This document shows, piece after piece, positions 1 to 6,234 of a stretch of 25,448 nucleotides of DNA; position 1 is the first letter of the stretch, and each line of letters begins with the position of its first letter. The position numbers and the translations under genes are program-made. The notes beneath the pieces are model-generated. The model saw nothing but the letters and a program-made list of their open reading frames with translations, did not search any database and was not told the origin of the DNA. The stretch covers positions 1 through 25,448 of the forward strand of contig CAKPHZ010000020.1 in the NCBI GenBank assembly GCA_934162265.1. The letters run 5' to 3'. The DNA is from an uncultured Bacilli bacterium (GTDB lineage: Bacteria; Bacillota_I; Bacilli_A; RF39; UBA660).

Positions 1-94
1 AAATTGCTTGTAAGGTATTATACCAGTTATAAATCTTATTGCACAACTTCTGTGCACTTCTTTTTTTAAAATACAAATATTTTATCTTCTAGGT

Positions 95-125
95 AAAGTA
101 CTTTGTAAGTATTTTATTTTTTTTT
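95..125 (+). terminator. Probable intrinsic terminator of the gene left of the window
   Basis: AAAGTACTT (95-103) pairs with AAGTATTTT (107-115), giving nine pairs with one G-U around a TGT loop. A run of nine T follows (117-125). It lies just before the promoter and start of the first gene, so it probably ends transcription arriving from the left. The stem is AT-rich, so its strength is uncertain. Confidence 0.45.
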
Positions 126-131
126 AAATCA

Positions 132-140
132 TGATATACT
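132..140 (+). promoter_or_regulatory. Extended -10 promoter for the YvlD-like/lgt/trxB operon
   Basis: TGATATACT forms an extended -10 (TG at 132-133, TATACT at 135-140) 28 bases before the GTG start at 168. No good -35 is visible at the right distance; the region is T-rich. An extended -10 can compensate for a poor -35 in sigma-A promoters. Confidence 0.45.
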
Positions 141-167
141 AAAAAAGTATAGGAAAGGGATGATTTT

Positions 168-632
168 GTGAAGAGGAGAATTATTGTGGAAGATGTAAGT
201 AATCCTAAGAAGAGTTATTATCAAAAATTAGTGAATAATAAATTTTTTGAATGGTTGCTTTATATGTTAGGTTATACGATTGTATTAATTACAGTATCTG
301 TTTTATTTAAGGAACACTTTTATATTAATCCTAAGAATTTTGGCGTTTATGCTTTTTTAGCATCTATTATTATTTATATTTTAAATCAAACAATAAAACC
401 TGTTTTGGTTTATATTACATTACCTATTACTGCAATTACAATGGGTTTATTTTATCCTATTATTAATGTTTTAATTTTATATCTTGCTAGTTTTCTTTTA
501 GGGAGTAATTTTCAAATAAAGGGAATTATTTTGCCTTTTTTGATTGCTATTATTATTTCTGTTTTGAATATGTTTATGGAAGGAATGATTATTAAGCCTA
601 TTATTTATAAAGGGAGAGGTAAAGGTGAGTAA
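168..632 (+). CDS. YvlD-type membrane protein (4-TM 'phage holin' family, PF04020-like)
   Basis: A 154-residue inner-membrane protein with four hydrophobic segments at about residues 27-46, 57-76, 82-108 and 117-140. The core NQTIKPVLVYITLPITAIT followed by GLFYPIINVLILYL matches the signature of the YvlD family, which is named after a holin superfamily although no lytic role is established. The GTG start at 168 is chosen because AGGAAAGGG (151-159) lies eight bases upstream; the ATG at 160 is in another frame and stops at once. The last codons overlap the lgt start by eight bases, so the two are probably translationally coupled. In Bacillus subtilis yvlD lies beside hprK and lgt, which agrees with this context; hprK is absent here. 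The molecular function is unknown. Confidence 0.75.
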   Translation: MKRRIIVEDVSNPKKSYYQKLVNNKFFEWLLYMLGYTIVLITVSVLFKEHFYINPKNFGVYAFLASIIIYILNQTIKPVLVYITLPITAITMGLFYPIINVLILYLASFLLGSNFQIKGIILPFLIAIIISVLNMFMEGMIIKPIIYKGRGKGE

Positions 633-1431
633 AGTTCTTTTTCAAATTGGGCCAATTACTATTTATTGGTATTCTTTCTTAATATTGGTAGCAGTTATTG
701 TTGGGTATCAAATTGTAGTTTCTTATAGTAAGAAAATTAGCTATAAGACAAATGAGATTATGGATATGGTTTTGTACTTAGTTATTTTTTCTATTATTGG
801 GGCTAGGGCTTATTATGTTATTTTTAATTTTTCTCTTTATCAGGATGATTTATTGTCTATTTTTATGATATGGAAGGGTGGTCTTGCTATTTATGGGGGA
901 ATTATAGCTGGTATTCTCTATATTTTATATTATTGTAAGAAGAAGGGGCTAGATTTTATTCGTGTATTAGATATTTATTCTTTGTCTTTATTGTTAGGAC
1001 AAGCAATTGGTAGATGGGGTAATTTTTTTAATGGAGAAGCTTATGGGGGAAAGACTACTTTGGAGGCTTTACAGTCTTTACATTTACCTAGATTTATTAT
1101 TGATGGGATGTATATTGATGGGTTTTATCGTCAACCAACATTTTTATATGAATCTATTTGGTGTTTAATTGGAGTATTTTTTTTGATACGTATTCGTAAG
1201 AGATATACTAATCAAGTAGGAAGGCAAGTTTCTTTTTATTTAATTTGGTATGGAATAGGTAGATTTTTTATTGAGGGACTTAGGAGTGATTCTTTATATT
1301 TAGGAATATTTAGAGTAAGTCAACTTGTTTCTGTTGTTATGGTTGCTATTGGGTTCTTTTTATTATTTCAGATAAAACATAAAGGAGGAGTCAAAAATAA
1401 GATAGTAGGAGGGAAAGATGGAAGGATATAA
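625..1431 (+). CDS. lgt: Prolipoprotein diacylglyceryl transferase
   Basis: Lgt transfers diacylglycerol from phosphatidylglycerol to the lipobox cysteine of prolipoproteins at the cytoplasmic membrane. The 268-residue protein has the expected multi-pass profile. It carries KGGLAIYGGIIAG (about residues 84-96) and the signature GRWGNFFNGEAYGG (about 129-142), with the essential Arg and Asn, then PTFLYES and the C-terminal GRFFIEGLRSDS. The enterobacterial His of the GGxxxHGG motif is Tyr here, a substitution I believe is common in Firmicutes. The GTG start at 625 has AGGGAGAGG at 611-619. At least two proteins in this window have lipoboxes and would be substrates (the 19069 lipoprotein and GerKC). 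The end overlaps trxB by 14 bases. Confidence 0.95.
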   Translation: MSKVLFQIGPITIYWYSFLILVAVIVGYQIVVSYSKKISYKTNEIMDMVLYLVIFSIIGARAYYVIFNFSLYQDDLLSIFMIWKGGLAIYGGIIAGILYILYYCKKKGLDFIRVLDIYSLSLLLGQAIGRWGNFFNGEAYGGKTTLEALQSLHLPRFIIDGMYIDGFYRQPTFLYESIWCLIGVFFLIRIRKRYTNQVGRQVSFYLIWYGIGRFFIEGLRSDSLYLGIFRVSQLVSVVMVAIGFFLLFQIKHKGGVKNKIVGGKDGRI

Positions 1432-2299
1432 AGTTATTGTGATTGGGGCTGGTATTAGTGGTATTTCTTGTGCTATTTATTTAAAGCGTGCTGGTATTTC
1501 TACTTTATTGATTGAAAGTAATGCTCCTGGTGGTCAATTGAATAAGATTGATATTATTGAAAATTATCCTGGTTATGAAAAAGTGAATGGATCTGATTTA
1601 GCGATGAGTTTGTATTCACAAGTAATGAATGCCGATGTTTCTTTAGTTAGTGATGAGATAAAGAAGATTGATTATGAGAAAAGGATAGTGATTACAGAAA
1701 ATTATGAATACACTTTTACTTATTTGGTTTTTGCTACAGGGAGAAGAGATAAACTTTTAAATCTTAATCATGAAGAGGAACTTTTGGGTAGAGGGATTAG
1801 TTTGTGTGCTACTTGTGATGGTGCTTTTTATCAAAATCAAGATGTAATGGTTGTTGGGGGAGGAAATAGTGCTGTTAGTGAAGTTCTTTATTTATCTAAT
1901 ATCTGTCATCATGTTTATTTAGTTTATCGAAAAAATACTTTACAAGCTGAAGATATTTTGAAAAAGAGACTTTCTTTGAAGAAGAATGTTACTATTTTAT
2001 ATGATGAAGAGATAGAAAGGTATTTATATGATTCTGAAAAAATAAATGGGGTTATGCTGAAAAGTGGAAAGCAAATTAATGTTTCAGGAATATTTTTAGC
2101 GATAGGTTCTATTCCTAATAGTGAGCTATTTATTGGTAAAAAGAAGGATGGGTATATTGTAGTTGATGAAAATGGGAAGAGTAGTATTCCTTATGTTTAT
2201 GCATGTGGAGATGTTATTTTTAAGGAAGTATATCAGTTGGTTACAGCTAGTCATGATGGGGTTATGGTTGCTAGTGATATTATTAAGAAATGTGTTTAG
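1418..2299 (+). CDS. trxB: Thioredoxin-disulfide reductase (NADPH, FAD)
   Basis: This flavoenzyme uses NADPH to reduce thioredoxin in the cytoplasm. At 293 residues it is slightly shorter than the usual 305-320. It has an N-terminal FAD-binding GAGISG (residues 10-15), the redox-active CATC (Cys130 and Cys133) inside CATCDGAF, an NADPH-binding GGGNSAVSE (about 147-155) and the C-terminal FAD motif ACGDV with QLVTASHDG. GGGNSA differs mildly from the common GGGDSA. The ATG at 1418 lies after GTAGGAGGG (1405-1413) and inside the lgt end. The lgt-trxB neighbourhood is common in Firmicutes. A ferredoxin/flavodoxin-type reductase of the same fold is possible but less likely given the intact CxxC. 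Confidence 0.93.
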   Translation: MEGYKVIVIGAGISGISCAIYLKRAGISTLLIESNAPGGQLNKIDIIENYPGYEKVNGSDLAMSLYSQVMNADVSLVSDEIKKIDYEKRIVITENYEYTFTYLVFATGRRDKLLNLNHEEELLGRGISLCATCDGAFYQNQDVMVVGGGNSAVSEVLYLSNICHHVYLVYRKNTLQAEDILKKRLSLKKNVTILYDEEIERYLYDSEKINGVMLKSGKQINVSGIFLAIGSIPNSELFIGKKKDGYIVVDENGKSSIPYVYACGDVIFKEVYQLVTASHDGVMVASDIIKKCV

Positions 2300-2310
2300 G
2301 AAGTGGTTTT

Positions 2311-2844
2311 ATGTTTCAAAAGAATTTTAGTTTGAGTACCGTTTTGATGGGAATTTTATATTTTGTTTTGGGGATTGTTTTTATTGCAGCTACGGATGAG
2401 TTACTTAAAACATTTAATTATATTTTAGTTTGTATTTGTGCTGTGATTGGGGTTATTCAAATTTTATCGTTTTTTTTGGAGAAAGATTATAAGAAAAATA
2501 ATTATACAGATTTATTAATTGGTGTTGTTTTTATTTGGGTTAGTTTGGTTTTATATGTATATTATGGTTTTATGATTAATATTTTGCCAATTTTATTTAG
2601 TTTGTATTTGTTTGTTATGGCAATTGAGATGTGGGTAAGATATGTTAATTTAAAAGAAGTGGTTAATATTAGAAGAGGGAAATATTTATTACTTGGATTT
2701 GTTGCAATTATTGTTGGATTGTTACTTATTTTTAATCCTGGTGGAGTAATTTTAACTTATTTAAAAGTTACTGGTGTTTATTTAATTTTGGTGTCTCTTT
2801 TGTATTTTTCTTTATGTTTTCATTTTTTAAAAGAAAAGAAGTGA
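2311..2844 (+). CDS. DUF308/HdeD-like six-TM membrane protein
   Basis: About 177 residues, almost entirely hydrophobic, with roughly six membrane segments arranged as three hairpins. This resembles the DUF308 (HdeD-like) family of small membrane proteins. I chose the ATG at 2311 because AGGAAGTGG (2298-2306) sits in front of it. The in-frame ATG at 2290 lies inside the trxB end and has no visible ribosome binding site. It follows trxB closely and is the last gene of the first operon, with a terminator about 35 bases after its stop. No catalytic motif is seen. The function is unknown; HdeD itself is linked to acid resistance in E. coli, which should not be transferred here. Confidence 0.65.
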   Translation: MFQKNFSLSTVLMGILYFVLGIVFIAATDELLKTFNYILVCICAVIGVIQILSFFLEKDYKKNNYTDLLIGVVFIWVSLVLYVYYGFMINILPILFSLYLFVMAIEMWVRYVNLKEVVNIRRGKYLLLGFVAIIVGLLLIFNPGGVILTYLKVTGVYLILVSLLYFSLCFHFLKEKK

Positions 2845-2877
2845 GAATAAAATAGTATTTTATGAATAATAGGTAAT

Positions 2878-2907
2878 AAGATGTATTTTGATATGTCTTT
2901 TTTCTTT
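2878..2907 (+). terminator. Intrinsic terminator after the lgt/trxB operon
   Basis: AAGATGTAT (2878-2886) pairs with ATATGTCTT (2891-2899) with two G-U pairs around a TTTG loop. It is followed by TTTTTTCTTTT. It separates the first operon from the yqeG promoter. Confidence 0.55.
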
Positions 2908-2929
2908 TATTTGTTCCTTATTAAGATAA

Positions 2930-2943
2930 CGAACGAATGTTCT
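2930..2943. promoter_or_regulatory. Probable LexA (SOS) operator
   Basis: CGAACGAATGTTCT matches the Gram-positive LexA/DinR consensus CGAACRNRYGTTYC at 13 of 14 positions, with the perfect GAAC-N4-GTTC core. It is centred in a longer imperfect dyad (2924-2949) and ends seven bases before the -35 box at 2951. I saw no second GAAC-N4-GTTC site while reading the window. The operon behind it contains uvrA, a classical SOS gene. Binding is inferred, not shown. Confidence 0.65.
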
Positions 2944-2950
2944 TTATCTG

Positions 2951-2979
2951 TTGACTTTGCTTGAAGAAAATGATAAAAT
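2951..2979 (+). promoter_or_regulatory. Sigma-A promoter of the yqeG...uvrA operon
   Basis: TTGACT (2951-2956), a 17-base spacer and TAAAAT (2974-2979) match ten of twelve sigma-A consensus positions. Transcription would start near 2986, about 32 bases before yqeG. The LexA-like dyad directly abuts the -35. Confidence 0.75.
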
Positions 2980-3017
2980 CTATGATATGTATATCAGAAA
3001 GAAAGAGGGGGAGTTAG

Positions 3018-3536
3018 ATGAAAAGATTTATACCAAGAATGTATCAAGAAAGTATTTATAAGATTGATTATCAATATTTGAAAAAAAAGAAAATAAAGTT
3101 ATTATTATTTGATTTGGATAATACCTGTGTTGGTTATCGTGAAAAGAATCCTACGGAGGAGTTAAAAAAGCTATTTAAAAAGTTAAAAAAGTTAGGGTTT
3201 ACAGTAATTATTTTTTCAAATGCTCCTAAAAAAAGACTTATTCCTTTTCAAGAATTAGGAGTAATTTGCCATCATTCTTCAATGAAACCTTTTACTTATC
3301 ACTTTAAAAAAGTAATGAGTGAGTATCATTTTGAAAAAGAAGAAGTGTGTATTATTGGTGATCAGTTATTTACTGATATTTGTGGGGGGAATAAGTCGGG
3401 GATTGTTACTTGCTTGGTTGATCCAGTGACAAAGGAAGATTTTATTTTTACTAAGATTTTTCGGACAATGGAAGGCTTTGTTTTCTTTCATTTTGCTAAT
3501 CGTGATATTTTAAAGAAGGGGCAGTATTATGAGTAA
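3018..3536 (+). CDS. yqeG: YqeG family HAD phosphatase
   Basis: A 172-residue HAD-superfamily protein. Motif I is DLDNT (about residues 32-36, first Asp as nucleophile), motif II is the Ser of FSNAP (about 68-72), motif III is in the Lys-rich stretch near residue 105, and motif IV is GDQLFTDICGGN (about 115-126). This is the YqeG (HAD-IIIA) pattern. Its substrate is not well established; the family travels with YqeH and ribosome maturation genes. The ATG at 3018 is preceded by GAGGGGGAG. It is the first gene of the operon behind the 2951 promoter and overlaps yqeH by eight bases. Confidence 0.9.
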   Translation: MKRFIPRMYQESIYKIDYQYLKKKKIKLLLFDLDNTCVGYREKNPTEELKKLFKKLKKLGFTVIIFSNAPKKRLIPFQELGVICHHSSMKPFTYHFKKVMSEYHFEKEEVCIIGDQLFTDICGGNKSGIVTCLVDPVTKEDFIFTKIFRTMEGFVFFHFANRDILKKGQYYE

Positions 3537-4512
3537 GTGTAGTGGTTGTGGTGTTTTGTTGCAAAATTCTTTTCCAACGGAGATTGGGTATACAGCAGAT
3601 ATTCATACTAGTTTATGTGAGAGATGTTTTCGACTTAAGCATTACGGGGAATATAGAAGTGTATCTTTAACTAATAATGATTATGAAAAGATTATTCAGA
3701 TGATTCCTAAAGATAGTTTGGTTTTATATGTAACGGATATTTTATCTCTTGATTTGGATTTTATTTCTTCGTTTAAAAAAGTTTTATTAGTGGTAACGAA
3801 AAGGGATATTATGCCTAAGAGTTTGAAAGATGAAAAAATTAGAAATTATTTTTTAGAGAGATATCTTAATGTTTTAGATGTTGTTGTAGTTAGTAGTATT
3901 AAAAATTATCAGATGGATTTATTGTATAAACAGATTCTTACTTATGTTAAGGATACAGTGTATTTGGTAGGAAATACTAATTCTGGTAAAAGTACGCTTT
4001 TAAATCAATTTATTCATAATTATGGAGAAGGAGAAGGAGAAGGGGAGATTACGACTAGTATGTATCCTTCGACGACATTGAATGAAGTAAAGATTAAATT
4101 TCCTGATTTTACTCTTGTTGATACTCCTGGATTACTTGGTAAGGGGAATTTGGTTCATATTTTGGATAAAAAAGAATTGAAAATGGTGACTCCTAAAAAA
4201 GAAATAAAACCTAAGAGTTGTCAAGTAGAAGGAAAAGGTAGTATTTTACTTGGACATTTTGTGCGAATGGATTATGAATGTTTAGGGAGAAGTAGTTTTG
4301 TTATTTATATTTCTAATGAGGTTCCTGTTCGGTTTTGTAATTATGAAAAAAATACTTATCGGGAAAATAAGATGAGTAAGTATTTTGTGGATAGGGGTAA
4401 AGATATTGTTATTCCTGGTCTTGGATTTATTAAGTTTATGGGGCATTTTAATGTTACTTTATATTTACCTTGTGAGGTAGAGGCGAAGGTGAGGGATAGT
4501 TTTATTGCATGA
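3529..4512 (+). CDS. yqeH: Ribosome biogenesis GTPase YqeH (circularly permuted)
   Basis: YqeH-type GTPases assist 30S subunit assembly. A zinc-finger-like N-terminus (Cys4, Cys7, Cys30, Cys33) is followed by permuted G motifs: G4 TKRD (residues 90-93), G5-like VSSIK near 121, G1 GNTNSGKST (148-156), a G2 region ending in PSTTL (about 180-184, where PGTTL is usual) and G3 DTPG (198-201). The C-terminal third would be the RNA-contacting domain. At 327 residues it is shorter than the B. subtilis protein (about 366). An unusual run of alternating Gly-Glu at 166-173 is encoded by tandem GGAGAA units. It overlaps mrnC by ATGA at 4509-4512. Confidence 0.93.
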   Translation: MSKCSGCGVLLQNSFPTEIGYTADIHTSLCERCFRLKHYGEYRSVSLTNNDYEKIIQMIPKDSLVLYVTDILSLDLDFISSFKKVLLVVTKRDIMPKSLKDEKIRNYFLERYLNVLDVVVVSSIKNYQMDLLYKQILTYVKDTVYLVGNTNSGKSTLLNQFIHNYGEGEGEGEITTSMYPSTTLNEVKIKFPDFTLVDTPGLLGKGNLVHILDKKELKMVTPKKEIKPKSCQVEGKGSILLGHFVRMDYECLGRSSFVIYISNEVPVRFCNYEKNTYRENKMSKYFVDRGKDIVIPGLGFIKFMGHFNVTLYLPCEVEAKVRDSFIA

Positions 4513-4895
4513 AAAATATAGAAGATGTTAGTTCTCTTAATGTTATTACTCTTGCTTATTTGGGAGATGCGATTTATGAAGTGTATGTTCGTGAAGCTTT
4601 AATTCGGCAAGGTATTGTTCGTGTAGAAGAATTACAAAAAAAGGCTGTTTTATATGTGTCTGCTAAAGGACAAGCTAATATTTTGAGACGTTTAATGGAG
4701 GAAAATAGGCTTAGCTTAGAAGAAATTGAAGTTGTGAAGAGAGGGAGAAATTATAAGAGGAGTAGTCATCCAAAGCATACTGATATTTTAACTTATAAAT
4801 TATCTACTGGATTTGAGACTTTAATTGGTTATTTATATTTATCTAAAAAAGAAGATAGGTTATTGGAAATATTAAACTATATCGAGGTGAAATAA
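4509..4895 (+). CDS. mrnC: Mini-ribonuclease III
   Basis: A 128-residue RNase III-like enzyme lacking a double-stranded RNA-binding domain. In B. subtilis Mini-III matures the ends of 23S rRNA. The signature NVITLAYLGDAIYE holds the metal-binding Asp20. The basic stretch RGRNYKRSSHPKHTD and the second acidic motif FETLIGYLYL (helix that carries a catalytic Glu in RNase III folds) are both present. It starts within the yqeH stop (ATGA), so translation is probably coupled. mrnC-rlmB-sigH is a familiar Firmicutes gene order, and the length is normal for the family. Confidence 0.93.
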   Translation: MKNIEDVSSLNVITLAYLGDAIYEVYVREALIRQGIVRVEELQKKAVLYVSAKGQANILRRLMEENRLSLEEIEVVKRGRNYKRSSHPKHTDILTYKLSTGFETLIGYLYLSKKEDRLLEILNYIEVK

Positions 4896-5605
4896 TGTAT
4901 ATATATGGTAAAAATGTAGCAAGAGAAAAACTAAGAAGTGGGGAAGAAATTTTAAAAGTTTATTTGAGTCGTAATTTTCATGATGAGGAAATATTTGATT
5001 TGATTCGAGAGAAAAAGATTAGAACTACTTTTTTAGATAGTAAAGTAATGGATAAAAAGGTAGATGGGCATCATCAAGGAATTATTTTGGAGACTTCTGA
5101 GGTAAAGACTTATTCTTTGGATAATTTTTTGGAAAGTATCCATGATAATGATAGAAGTCTTGTTGTTATGTTAGATCATTTAGAAGATCCTCATAATTTT
5201 GGGGCAATTATTCGTACTGCTGAGGCATTGGGGGTTGATTCTATTATTATTCCGAATGATCGAAGTGTTACGGTTAATTCTACTGTTGTTAAGACTTCGG
5301 CTGGAGCAATTAGTTATATGAAGATTGTTCGGGTAGCGAATTTGGGAAGTGCTATTTCTAAATTAAAGAAGAATGGTTTTTGGGTTGTTGGGACAGATAT
5401 GGATGGAGAAGATTATTCGAAAATAGATTATTCTTCTAGAATTTGCCTAGTTATCGGTAATGAAGGTAAAGGGATTTCTAATGTTGTTAGGAAAAATTGT
5501 GATTTTATTGCTAGTATTCCTATGAGTGGTAAGATTAATAGTTTGAATGCTTCTGTTTCTTGTGGTATTGTTTTATCAGAAATTGTTTTATCGAGGAGAA
5601 GTTAA
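4895..5605 (+). CDS. rlmB: 23S rRNA 2'-O-methyltransferase, TrmH/SpoU family (RlmB-like)
   Basis: A 236-residue SPOUT methyltransferase. A short N-terminal substrate-binding domain (about 1-75) is followed by the knotted catalytic domain: motif 1 LDHLEDPHNFGAIIRTAEA (about 93-111, with the catalytic Arg), motif 2 LVIGNEGKGIS (about 187-197) and motif 3 IPMSGKINSLNASVSCG (about 211-227). RlmB methylates guanosine 2251 of E. coli 23S rRNA; the target here is inferred from the family and from the mrnC/sigH neighbours. The start shares one base with the mrnC stop (TAATG), after GAGGTGA. The end overlaps the sigH start in the same TAATG way. Confidence 0.88.
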   Translation: MYIYGKNVAREKLRSGEEILKVYLSRNFHDEEIFDLIREKKIRTTFLDSKVMDKKVDGHHQGIILETSEVKTYSLDNFLESIHDNDRSLVVMLDHLEDPHNFGAIIRTAEALGVDSIIIPNDRSVTVNSTVVKTSAGAISYMKIVRVANLGSAISKLKKNGFWVVGTDMDGEDYSKIDYSSRICLVIGNEGKGISNVVRKNCDFIASIPMSGKINSLNASVSCGIVLSEIVLSRRS

Positions 5606-6201
5606 TGTGTGAGATGAATGATTATGAGTTAGTTAGTTTAGCGCAAGAAAATAATGAGGAAGCAGGAGAAATTCTTTATCGTAAGTATCAGCCTTTAATA
5701 TTGAAAAAGAGTAATAAGTATTTTAAGTATATGCAGAATAAGGGGGTTGAACTTACGGATTTAATTCAGGAATGTACCATTGGTTTTGAGGAAGCAATTC
5801 AACAATTTAATGAGAGTGATAATACTAGTTTTTATACTTTTGCTAGTATTTGTATGGATAGGCAGTTGATGAGTGAATTGACCAGACAAAATCGTGATAA
5901 ATATCGTTTTTTGAATGAGGCTATTCCTCTTGAGAGTATTGATGGTGATGATGAGGGAAGTTTGATTAATTGTATTGGTGATAATCGAAATAATCCTGAG
6001 GAAGGTCTTTTATTGGATGAGAATTTTAAGGAAATTTATTTGAAGATAGCGAATAAGCTTACTGATTTTGAGGAATGTGTTTTTCGTCTTCGTTTGCAGG
6101 ATTTTGATTATCATGAGATTGCTAGTATATTAGATAAGGATAGAAAGAGTATTGATAATGCGATTCAACGAATTAGAGGAAAAATTAAGGGGATTATTTA
6201 A
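5605..6201 (+). CDS. sigH: RNA polymerase sigma-H-type (sporulation/transition) factor
   Basis: A sigma-70 family factor of 198 residues. Region 2 runs from about YRKYQPLILKKSNKYF through LTDLIQECTIGFEEAIQQF to the -10-reading segment. Region 4 is the C-terminal LTDFEECVFRLRLQDFDYHE with the helix-turn-helix IASILDKDRKSIDNAIQRI. The KSIDNAxQR ending and the place directly after mrnC-rlmB are typical of sigma-H (Spo0H), which in spore formers drives entry into sporulation. The ATG at 5605 is chosen over the in-frame ATG at 5560 because GAGGAGAAG (5593-5601) precedes it and the rlmB stop overlaps it by one base. The yacP/rae1 gene found between rlmB and sigH in B. subtilis is missing. Confidence 0.85.
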   Translation: MCEMNDYELVSLAQENNEEAGEILYRKYQPLILKKSNKYFKYMQNKGVELTDLIQECTIGFEEAIQQFNESDNTSFYTFASICMDRQLMSELTRQNRDKYRFLNEAIPLESIDGDDEGSLINCIGDNRNNPEEGLLLDENFKEIYLKIANKLTDFEECVFRLRLQDFDYHEIASILDKDRKSIDNAIQRIRGKIKGII

Positions 6202-6234
6202 GTAAAATACTTAGGAAGATTGGGGTGAGTTGAT

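Noticed and set aside
41..67. GCACA-ACTTC-TGTGC hairpin followed after a gap by T-rich sequence.
   Set aside because: The stem has only five pairs and the T run is four bases away; the dyad at 95-125 is a better terminator.
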